NCBI GenBank assembly: GCA_020721865.1 | Contig: DYLW01000014.1 | Location: 1-56,517 of the forward strand | From: Leptospira biflexa | GTDB lineage: Bacteria; Spirochaetota; Leptospiria; Turneriellales; DYLW01 | Reading direction: 5' to 3' | DNA: 56,517 nucleotides | Shown here: in pieces, positions 48,807-56,517 of the stretch | Numbering within the stretch: the first letter of the stretch is position 1 | Layout of the letters: each line of letters starts with the position of its first letter | Position numbers and translations under genes: made by a program | The notes under the pieces: model-generated | What the model was told of the DNA's origin: nothing | Databases searched by the model: none | Seen by the model: only the letters and a program-made list of their open reading frames with translations

Positions 48807-50310
48807 ACAATTTATAGAGTGTATCCATATAGACATCCAAAAGATCCCCCACGGTTTCCCGGTCAGGAAAGGATGCGGCCATGCCATAAACCGGAGCGGA
48901 GTGACCCTTGTCTTCCGGATGTTCTTGCACATAGGCGGTGGCTTCCTTGAGATCTTTCACAAACTGAACGGCCAGATTTTTCCGTGTGTGTACCAAAGTC
49001 GTACAGATGTGGACACCGGGCGGTTGGTGTAGCCCGTTCAAACTCCAGCCTTTCTGGTTCATGGCTTCCATGATCCGGTAAACGGCGTTGTCCCCCGTGG
49101 TGAACGCGATATTCCAGAGAGGATCTCCCATAATTTCCAGACCCGGAATGCTCCGGATTCCCTCCCGGATGGTGTCCGCTGCTTTCATGATTTTACGGGC
49201 AGCGTCCGTATATCCGGATGCACCGGTTTTTATCAGAGATGCCCAGGCCGCCGCCAGAAGAGCCCCCGGACGGGAACCCGCAAACGTGGGGGAATAATAC
49301 AATCCGCCCGGCCAATCGGTGACCTTGAAAAACTGGTATCTACGGATCTGCGGATTCCGGTATAATATAACGGATGTCCCCTTGGCCGCGAAACCGTATT
49401 TGTGGGTGTCCACAGAAAGGGAGGTGACCCCCCGCAGGCGGAAATCGAAAACAGGTATCTTATTGTTGTATTCGGCAACTCCCAGTTTTTCCACCCAGGG
49501 CAGCAGAAAACCGCCCAGACAGGCATCGGTATGAAAGGGGATCCCATGGAGGTATGCCAGTTCGGACAGGGCGGGAATGTCATCCACCATCCCATGCGGG
49601 AAGGACGGGGCAGACCCCACCAGGGCGATGGTATTCTTATTGATGAGACTTTTTACATGATCCAAATCTACCCGGAAATCCCCATCCACCCGGGCTTTTC
49701 TGAGGCGTATATTAAAATACTGGGAGGCTTTATCAAACGCCGCATGGGCAGTTACCGGAGCGATGATTTCCGGCTTATGGATTCCTTTTTTGTCTCTGGC
49801 CATATCCCGGTAGGTCTTCATCGCCAGCAGGATGCTTTCCGTCCCGCCGGAGGTGACACTTCCGCATACCAAATCCCCAGTTTTTTCCGCTTCCGCGGAA
49901 TGCATCATGTCCGCCGTCATGGCAATTATCTCCGCTTCGTATTTGGATGCACTGGGCCAAATATCCGCATGGAGGGGATTCACCTGGGAAACAATGGAAT
50001 ACACATTGTTTAAAAAATCAATGTGTTTTTTGTCTCCATGGTAAACCGCCCCGGAAATTTTTCCATTGTTCCAATTCTTCTCTTCGATTTTGTTCATGCC
50101 TTCAATGAGAGAAAGAATTGTCTCTTCAGGAAGACCTTTGGCAGGCATAGAAGAAAAAGTCTCCATCTTCCCCCGGTATGGTTTCAGGGATTTTTCCATC
50201 TCCGCCATAATGCCTGCATATTCCTGATTCATTTTATTTTTTACAACGGGAATTTTCTTTGCGGTTTTTATGAAAATCCCCAGGATTTTGTTTTTTAATT
50301 TATGGATCAT
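48805..50310 (-). CDS. Sphingosine-1-phosphate lyase-like PLP-dependent enzyme (group II decarboxylase fold)
   Basis: HADIWPSASKYEAEIIAM; CGSVTSGGTESILLAMKTYRD; HTDACLGGFLLPW; SVDTHKYGFAAKGTSVILYRN (PLP Lys); start likely at MIHKL (50310) though ORF reaches 50334. Confidence 0.83.
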   Translation of the reverse strand: MIHKLKNKILGIFIKTAKKIPVVKNKMNQEYAGIMAEMEKSLKPYRGKMETFSSMPAKGLPEETILSLIEGMNKIEEKNWNNGKISGAVYHGDKKHIDFLNNVYSIVSQVNPLHADIWPSASKYEAEIIAMTADMMHSAEAEKTGDLVCGSVTSGGTESILLAMKTYRDMARDKKGIHKPEIIAPVTAHAAFDKASQYFNIRLRKARVDGDFRVDLDHVKSLINKNTIALVGSAPSFPHGMVDDIPALSELAYLHGIPFHTDACLGGFLLPWVEKLGVAEYNNKIPVFDFRLRGVTSLSVDTHKYGFAAKGTSVILYRNPQIRRYQFFKVTDWPGGLYYSPTFAGSRPGALLAAAWASLIKTGASGYTDAARKIMKAADTIREGIRSIPGLEIMGDPLWNIAFTTGDNAVYRIMEAMNQKGWSLNGLHQPPGVHICTTLVHTRKNLAVQFVKDLKEATAYVQEHPEDKGHSAPVYGMAASFPDRETVGDLLDVYMDTLYKL

Positions 50311-50320
50311 TATATTTTCC

Positions 50321-51895
50321 TCATTGTCCCGCATTCAGCTGGGAATAAATTTGTACCGATTTTTTATACAGAAAGATATATTTTTCGGAAAGGTCGTCAT
50401 AAACATTCCGGTGAGCGGGATTGGGCTCAAAGATTTTGTCAACGTGCACAAAAGAGGATAAATCTGTGTCCTTCCCGTAAAATGCGATCCGTGCCACAAA
50501 AAAGGCTCCCATGAGATTGGAGCGGATTCCGTTCTCCACCCGGTGCACTGGTCGATTTAACACATCGGAAAGTATCTGCCCAAAAACCTCCGAGTGGCTT
50601 CCCCCTCCAATAAAATGAATTTTTGTAAAAGTATTTCCGGCAAATTTTTCCACATAGGGCAGAAGCCATTTCTGGTTCAGGGCAACCCCCTCCAGCATGG
50701 AACGGATATATTCCGCTATCCCGGTGTCCAGAGAGAGATTCCAGTGCGTGGCCCGCAGGTGAGAATTTTCCACCGGTGCCCGCTCTCCATACATCCATGG
50801 GGTAAACATGACCCCCTTGCTGCCCGGAGGTGCTTTTGCGGCAATCGCATCCATTTTTTTATACGGATTTATATCGTGGGGTGGATTCCAATCCGGGTGG
50901 TGAAAAATCTGCTCCATGGCATGCTTGAATACCGCACCTGCGGTCTCCTGGGTGGCCGCAATAAAATAATGACCGGGCAGGGCGGAGGGCAGAGAAGCAA
51001 TATTATGGAAGAGATCCGTTTTCTTAAAAGGAACATGAGTGGAGATCCAGGAAGAAGTACCAATATAAATATGCCCAATGTCCGGACGAAAACTGCCGCT
51101 GCCCAGGCAGGCACTCTGCATATCTGGGGTGCCACCGGTGACACGAGCGGACGCGGGAATCCCGTATTCTCTCGCAAACGAAGGAAGTATATTCCCAATA
51201 AAATCAGTGGCGTGGATGAGTGGAGGAAATTTCTCCGGATCCAGCCGCAATCGGCGGATTAATGCCGGATCATAGTGAATGTTATGGATATCCCGGTTAT
51301 CCGTGATCCATTGCAAAGTAATGGAGTCATAGGTGGCCCGGAATTCACCGGTTAATTTCAGATTGATATAATCCTTCACTTCCAGAAATTTATATGTATT
51401 ATCATAAATCTCTGGATGGTATTCCCGGAGCCATAGAATATGGGAAAGGGAATCCTTCCCGGAATGGGAGGCAATCCCTCCGGTTTTTCGAATCCACGCC
51501 AACAGATGGTGGATTCCATATCCTTCCATATTCACTATTCCGCGGAACTTTTTTGCGGTTATCGCGTTCCCCCTGGAATCCAGCCAGATGATCCCGTTGG
51601 TGAGAGCATTCCCGTTCCGGTCCACTGCCACAATCCCGGACCACTGGGCGGTAACGGATATCCCGGTTATATTTTTCCATGCCGGGGGATTTTTCTTTTT
51701 GAGCTCTTTCCAGGTGACAAATATTGCATCCATCCAGGCCGATGGGTTTTGCTCCGCACCACCTCCGGGAAGGAAGTTTACTTCCAGGGGAGAAAACGCA
51801 TCCGCAATAAAACGGCCATCTATGGATATTAATCCGCTTTTGGGACCCGATGTGCCCAGATCCACTGCAAGGATCACGGCGTCTGCTTTTTGCAT
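50321..51895 (-). CDS. FGGY-family carbohydrate kinase (xylulokinase-like)
   Basis: VILAVDLGTSGPKSGLISIDG; GIIWLDSRGN; RVTGGTPDMQSACLGSG; KIHFIGGGSHSEVFGQILSDVLNRPV. Confidence 0.88.
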   Translation of the reverse strand: MQKADAVILAVDLGTSGPKSGLISIDGRFIADAFSPLEVNFLPGGGAEQNPSAWMDAIFVTWKELKKKNPPAWKNITGISVTAQWSGIVAVDRNGNALTNGIIWLDSRGNAITAKKFRGIVNMEGYGIHHLLAWIRKTGGIASHSGKDSLSHILWLREYHPEIYDNTYKFLEVKDYINLKLTGEFRATYDSITLQWITDNRDIHNIHYDPALIRRLRLDPEKFPPLIHATDFIGNILPSFAREYGIPASARVTGGTPDMQSACLGSGSFRPDIGHIYIGTSSWISTHVPFKKTDLFHNIASLPSALPGHYFIAATQETAGAVFKHAMEQIFHHPDWNPPHDINPYKKMDAIAAKAPPGSKGVMFTPWMYGERAPVENSHLRATHWNLSLDTGIAEYIRSMLEGVALNQKWLLPYVEKFAGNTFTKIHFIGGGSHSEVFGQILSDVLNRPVHRVENGIRSNLMGAFFVARIAFYGKDTDLSSFVHVDKIFEPNPAHRNVYDDLSEKYIFLYKKSVQIYSQLNAGQ

Positions 51896-52266
51896 TCGCT
51901 TTTTTGTGGGAAGTATGGCTTACGTAAAGGAGTTTTTTGTGCGGTTTGACGGGGCGGGGCCTATTAATTGGACAAACAAAAAAGTGCTTGATTAATTGGG
52001 GCCAGAGCCAGTATCTCTTAGAAAAAAATATTTTGTGTTGACAAGTAAGCTCTTTTTAGTGATTAATAACGAGATAACATTAAATGAACAATAAAATACG
52101 CACAACCGTGGTATAAAAAATTGCCGATCCAGCAGGTTATTCAAGGGATGTAGCCCGCTTCAGCTTTTGTGTAACTTGTCAGAAAATCGCCCGCAATCGG
52201 CAACTTTTCATCCTGCTGACAGATGTGTGCAAGACGAACGATTTTGGCAGATATTAAGGAAAAAAA

Positions 52267-53619
52267 GTGGTTTATGGAAAAAATATGAAACTAATTGAAA
52301 ATTTATTAAAAAACATAAATACCGGTAAGTCAAGTATCCAATACAAAAAAGCAAAAACTTTTAGTATTATTATTCTGACGACAATTTTCTTAGTATCTAT
52401 GATAATGTTTAGTAATATTTATTTGGGGAATATTAGAATGGCAATAACTGATTTGGTAATAAACATATTATTAATCATTTCACTTCTTATTATTAAAATG
52501 GGGAAACCACAATTAGCCGGAAGTATTGTTATTGTATCCATTGTTGTAGTGGAAATTTTGCCAATGTTCTTAAACCCGCATAAAACAGAAATACCACACC
52601 AATATTATGTTTTTTTTGTATTGATTTTAACTTCAGCAATGTTTGCCTATCGACCGGTTATGATGATAACTTATTTTTTATCAATGGTATCAACTATTGT
52701 TGTGTTTTTTCTAAACAAAGAATTTATTACAGGTGAATTGTTTTCAATAAGAATAAATGTTCTTATAGTATACGAAGTTATGTTATTTATGAGTTTTATA
52801 TTCAGCTATATTTTTACAAATTTTTTAAATCAGTCCATTGATGATTTTTCAAAAGAGAAAGAAATAGTAAGCACCCAAAATGATCAAATGAAACATTTGA
52901 TAAAAAAGATAGAAGAAAATTCCATAAATTTATCACAGGCAAGTGCGATGTTATCTTCAATATCTGAACAAATATCACAAAATGCGAACGAACAGGCATC
53001 AACCACCGAACAAGTTGCATCATCAATGGAGCAAATGCTTGCGATGATAAATTCAAATACGCAAAATGCAGAAATAACCGGCAAAATATCAGAAAAATCG
53101 GCAAATGAAATAAAACAAAGTAACGAAATTTTTATTCAATTGATAAAATACATTATAGAGATTAACAAAAAAACATCAATAATTTCCGATATATCGGTTC
53201 AAACAAATATTTTATCATTAAACGCATCAATTGAAGCGGCACGAGCAGGAGAAGCAGGTAGAGGTTTTGCCGTTGTAGCCAAAGAAGTTGGAATACTTGC
53301 CGAAAAAACTAAAATAGCATCAGACGAAATAACAAAATTATCACAAAGCGGACAAGATATTTCTGTAATTGCAGGGGAAACATTAGCAAAAGTGATCCCT
53401 GAAATAATTGAAAGTGCCAAACTTGTTGGTGAAATTGTTTCTGCAAGCAGAGAACAACAAAGCGGAGTAGAAGAAATAAATACTGCAATTCAACAATTGA
53501 CAGAAATTACAAACCAAAATTCATCCTCAGCCGAAGAAATGGCTTCTTCAGCAAAGGAATTATCGGCACAAGCGGAGCAATTAAAAGAATCGATTTCTGT
53601 ATTTAAAATTGGTAATTAA
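52267..53619 (+). CDS. Methyl-accepting chemotaxis protein with N-terminal multi-TM domain (start probably ATG 52285)
   Basis: Signalling hairpin DISVQTNILSLNASIEAARAGEAGRGFAVVAKEVGILAEKT; distinctly AT-rich codon usage. Confidence 0.9.
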   Translation: MVYGKNMKLIENLLKNINTGKSSIQYKKAKTFSIIILTTIFLVSMIMFSNIYLGNIRMAITDLVINILLIISLLIIKMGKPQLAGSIVIVSIVVVEILPMFLNPHKTEIPHQYYVFFVLILTSAMFAYRPVMMITYFLSMVSTIVVFFLNKEFITGELFSIRINVLIVYEVMLFMSFIFSYIFTNFLNQSIDDFSKEKEIVSTQNDQMKHLIKKIEENSINLSQASAMLSSISEQISQNANEQASTTEQVASSMEQMLAMINSNTQNAEITGKISEKSANEIKQSNEIFIQLIKYIIEINKKTSIISDISVQTNILSLNASIEAARAGEAGRGFAVVAKEVGILAEKTKIASDEITKLSQSGQDISVIAGETLAKVIPEIIESAKLVGEIVSASREQQSGVEEINTAIQQLTEITNQNSSSAEEMASSAKELSAQAEQLKESISVFKIGN

Positions 53620-54018
53620 TAAAACGAAAATGTTGTAATAAATCCAAAAAATATAACCGTCAAATCCGCCGTATTCTTCCATAAACTTGGGACACCATCC
53701 GGCGAAACGCGAGGGGGCAGAAGGCCAGTACAATCCGCTCACGGCCTTCCAATGCTGGGGTGGCCAGAACTCCGCCTATCCCCTGCTTTTTTTTGTTGGA
53801 AAAACAGTAAAATGACCGTCTACCTTAAAGGAATGGGAAGTGGGAAGAATCCAGAGGAGTTTTTCATCGTGAAAACACCTCCGCCAATATCCGCTTGATA
53901 AAATGGAACATAAAAATGAGAATAACTAAAATTTCCGGCAATATGCCCATGGAAAAAAGACGGGGTCTTGTTTGTTGATTGGGTTCAGATTTAGTAAGGA
54001 ATAAGATTAAGAATAATT

Positions 54019-54642
54019 ATGATACACAAACATGGGGTACATTTTCTTCTTGTAACACTCTTTTTCTGGAGTAGTTTGACTTGTATATATGGCACTGAAA
54101 CAACCCCAAAAAAGGCAACTCATTGGCTGGAAGATAATTGGGTAAGCTTTTCTTTGATTGGCAACACAAATCTGGGAAAATTTCGGGACTATATTCCATT
54201 TTCCAATGGAATGACCCTTGGCTATCAGCATAATCCTGAATTGCTTTTATCAAAATTTAATCTTACTAAAAATATCTGGATACCGAATTTGTTGTTTGAG
54301 ATAGGATATGGGCATTATAAAAGTCTCCCCTATCAAATCAATTCCTTTTCTGCTTCTCCAGGGGCTCTTTGGCTATTTAAACCTGTTGAACGAATGCCTG
54401 GTTTTATCAGGGTAGCGGGCCTGGTTGGATATTCATATTTGGACATAAAAGCATTTTCAGGAGAGGAGATCGTTGTGGATAACCATAGCCATACCTCTTT
54501 TTTTCAAATAAAAAGTGGTTATGAATATTCCTTGAACCATATAAAAATGCTGTTCGATATGGGTTTTGGTTTGATATATGATAAGGATATTCCCATATAT
54601 CAGATAAAATATTATATTGGGATTGGGTATAGATTAAAGTGA
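54019..54642 (+). CDS. Hypothetical secreted/outer-membrane protein
   Basis: Signal-like N-terminus; beta-rich, ends IKYYIGIGYRLK (barrel-type C-terminus). Confidence 0.55.
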   Translation: MIHKHGVHFLLVTLFFWSSLTCIYGTETTPKKATHWLEDNWVSFSLIGNTNLGKFRDYIPFSNGMTLGYQHNPELLLSKFNLTKNIWIPNLLFEIGYGHYKSLPYQINSFSASPGALWLFKPVERMPGFIRVAGLVGYSYLDIKAFSGEEIVVDNHSHTSFFQIKSGYEYSLNHIKMLFDMGFGLIYDKDIPIYQIKYYIGIGYRLK

Positions 54643-56219
54643 ATAAATCGTATATAAAATCGGGAATATTTGTCGTCTTTGCCGAAGTCATATTTTCTTT
54701 TACCTCCTGTGGTTCAGGTATAGGAGATTTTGAAAATTTAAATAAAAATTCTAAGCAAACAGGGGGAATTTCTTCAACAAATAATGGTTCCCTTGAACAG
54801 GTTCAAGCTCTTTCTTTGAGTCATGAAGCTGGAGTTTATGCCAGACCATTCACTTTGATTTTGAGCAGCCCCACAGAAAATAGTACGATAAAATATACCA
54901 CGGATGGATCTGATCCCCAGACCAGCTCCACGGCACAGATCCGATCATCGGTCATTGTCAATAAATCCACAACGATCAAAGCTTATGCCTATGCCGATAA
55001 TTTGAAAGATTCGGAAACGATCATAGCGAGATACACATTCCCCAATGTTACTGTCAGCACAACAATTCAGGCAGCTATTGATGGGGCAAATCCGGGTGAC
55101 ATCATTCATATTCCCGCGAAAGGGACAGCATATACGGAGAGTTTTACGATTAATAAAAGAGTTTCCATCATTGGTGATGGTAATGGTAGCGATCCGATGG
55201 TTGATACTGTGATTCAAAATGATGATCAATCCATCATTACTTTATCCGCATCGGGGTTATCAGAATTGGAACCGATTCTAATTAAGAATTTAAGAATTGA
55301 GCCCAAGCATAAAGAAGCAATTATCCTGGGTTCATACGACGCTCCTTTTTCGGTTTCCGTATCTTTTCTTAAACTTAAAGATCTGGTTTTTCATGGCATT
55401 AGCGTGAATAATGATGACACAAGCAAAATACGGGAAACAGGACTGGCTGTTTATAAATTGGCCAGCTTGTCGTATCTAACCATAGATAATTGTGAGTTCA
55501 ATGATTTGTCTTATGGGATTACCTCCCATAAGGATATGGATGATGCGGATTCTACAGATAATTTTAATCATGTCACTATTATTGACAGCCGTTTTATCAG
55601 CAATAGTGTGAAAGGAATTTATGTGGAAAAATTGTCCAACGCTGTTTTTAGGGATCTCTTTGTTTATAATAATGGACAACTTCACACAAATTGGATGCCA
55701 GGCTGGATGGTTCCCTGGCACTCGGGAATTGATATCAACCTGAAAGGGATGGCTTATGAAAATTATGAATTTGTTAATCTTATCGTAATGAAGAATGGGT
55801 TAGGAAGCAAAGAGGGAACGGGCCTGGCAATCAAGGCACGGGGTTCTGGAAATGATACCGCTGGAGGCGGGTCCTACGCGTCCAATCCAGCATCCTTGAC
55901 AAATGTTACAATAGAAGGTGGTATTTTTTCGGATAATGAACGTGGCATCCGGATAGGAGAACCAGGACAAGCCTTAGGTGAACCGGCAAATTTAGTGATT
56001 TCTTATAGTAGCATTTCTGACAATGTTCATACTTACGGCGGGAGCGATGGCTCTGCTTATGGTGGATTAATAAATTTATTGCAGTCTGGTATCACGATAA
56101 GTGCTGAGAATGTCTGGTGGGGACATAGTAGCGGACCCACGCATAGTGGAAATCCCGGTGGTACAGGAGAAACTGTTATCGGCGATGTTGGCTATTCTCC
56201 CTTTTCTTCAAGTCAATAA
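54639..56219 (+). CDS. Lipoprotein with chitobiase/HEX C-terminal-type domain and right-handed beta-helix
   Basis: VFAEVIFSFTSCGSG lipobox; STIKYTTDGSDPQTSSTAQIRSSVIVNKSTTIKAYAY; TIQAAIDGANPGDIIHIPAKGTAYTESFTINKRVSIIGDG parallel beta-helix pattern; GTGA start/stop overlap. Confidence 0.8.
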   Translation: MNKSYIKSGIFVVFAEVIFSFTSCGSGIGDFENLNKNSKQTGGISSTNNGSLEQVQALSLSHEAGVYARPFTLILSSPTENSTIKYTTDGSDPQTSSTAQIRSSVIVNKSTTIKAYAYADNLKDSETIIARYTFPNVTVSTTIQAAIDGANPGDIIHIPAKGTAYTESFTINKRVSIIGDGNGSDPMVDTVIQNDDQSIITLSASGLSELEPILIKNLRIEPKHKEAIILGSYDAPFSVSVSFLKLKDLVFHGISVNNDDTSKIRETGLAVYKLASLSYLTIDNCEFNDLSYGITSHKDMDDADSTDNFNHVTIIDSRFISNSVKGIYVEKLSNAVFRDLFVYNNGQLHTNWMPGWMVPWHSGIDINLKGMAYENYEFVNLIVMKNGLGSKEGTGLAIKARGSGNDTAGGGSYASNPASLTNVTIEGGIFSDNERGIRIGEPGQALGEPANLVISYSSISDNVHTYGGSDGSAYGGLINLLQSGITISAENVWWGHSSGPTHSGNPGGTGETVIGDVGYSPFSSSQ

Positions 56220-56297
56220 ACGCAACGGATAAAATTTATTCTTTCGATGCTTGAAATTCTATAATGATATAGGAGTCCATAAATAAGACTCGGATTT

Positions 56298-56504
56298 ATG
56301 TTGGACAAGCGGAACTGGCCCGGATGCCGAGACCCATCCGAAATGATAAACCTCTGGAGGAAAAAACTCTTAGAGGGAACGATCCGGATATATGGAGATC
56401 CCGCAATTTTTAATACCGACAAGGGAATCCAGTTCAATTCAGAGAGGTTCCGCTATGAGCACAATGGGAAAATAGAATGCACCGGCTCTGGTGTTGCTCG
56501 TTGA
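56298..56504 (+). pseudogene. Remnant of an IS3-family transposase (orfB integrase core fragment)
   Basis: GDPAIFNTDKGIQFNSERF matches the classic GxPxIFNTDQGSQFTSxxF core; stops soon after, no catalytic remainder. Confidence 0.75.
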
Positions 56505-56517
56505 CATTGTTTTATTT

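Noticed and set aside
50321-51895. FGGY kinase as the glycerol kinase for glpABC
   Set aside because: The sequence (DLGTSGPKSG; TGGTPDMQSACLGSG) looks xylulokinase-like rather than GlpK-like, and it sits far from glpABC beside the PLP lyase.
52038-52068. Sigma-70 promoter TTGACA at 52038 with a -10 near 52061-52068
   Set aside because: The -35 is perfect but no good TATAAT lies at 16-18 bp spacing in this AT-rich stretch; too weak to list as a feature.
1-56517. CRISPR arrays, tRNA or rRNA genes
   Set aside because: Scanned by eye for regularly spaced repeats and tRNA/rRNA signatures on both strands; none seen, though a covariance search would be more reliable.

Overview
The window reads as an ordinary bacterial chromosome, with mid-GC composition, dense coding and many overlapping stop/start pairs. 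Signal peptides, Lol components and beta-barrels point to a diderm. Protein flavour (7TMR-DISM/SpoIIE phosphatase, 7TM-AraC regulator, MCP) suggests Spirochaetota, but I cannot confirm this. Main contents: (1) bp 86-10928, a complete operon for a complex I ancestor-type Mrp/Mbx complex. Its large subunit has lost two [NiFe] Cys ligands, its NuoB-like subunit keeps only 3 Cys, and its last subunit is a fusion of a NuoI/MbhN-like ferredoxin domain with a GltD/NfnL-like FAD-NAD(P) oxidoreductase. (2) Envelope genes, including lolD, a lolC/E-type permease and a divergent polysaccharide deacetylase. (3) A frameshifted hemerythrin and a frameshifted barrel gene. (4) Acyl-CoA dehydrogenase, priA and glpABC. 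(5) A 7TM-SpoIIE-TPR phosphatase, SOD, gap and rseP. (6) AI-2E transporter, ftsQ, ftsA, ftsZ and a comEC without a nuclease domain. (7) A 7TM AraC regulator and an RND/MMPL + LolA-like + outer-membrane barrel module, with an EF-hand loop in the RND protein. (8) A sphingosine-1-phosphate-lyase-like PLP enzyme coupled to an FGGY kinase. (9) An AT-rich methyl-accepting chemotaxis gene that looks foreign, a beta-helix lipoprotein with a chitobiase-type domain, and an IS3-type transposase remnant at the right edge. I saw no tRNA, rRNA or CRISPR array. All calls come from reading motifs; no database search was run.
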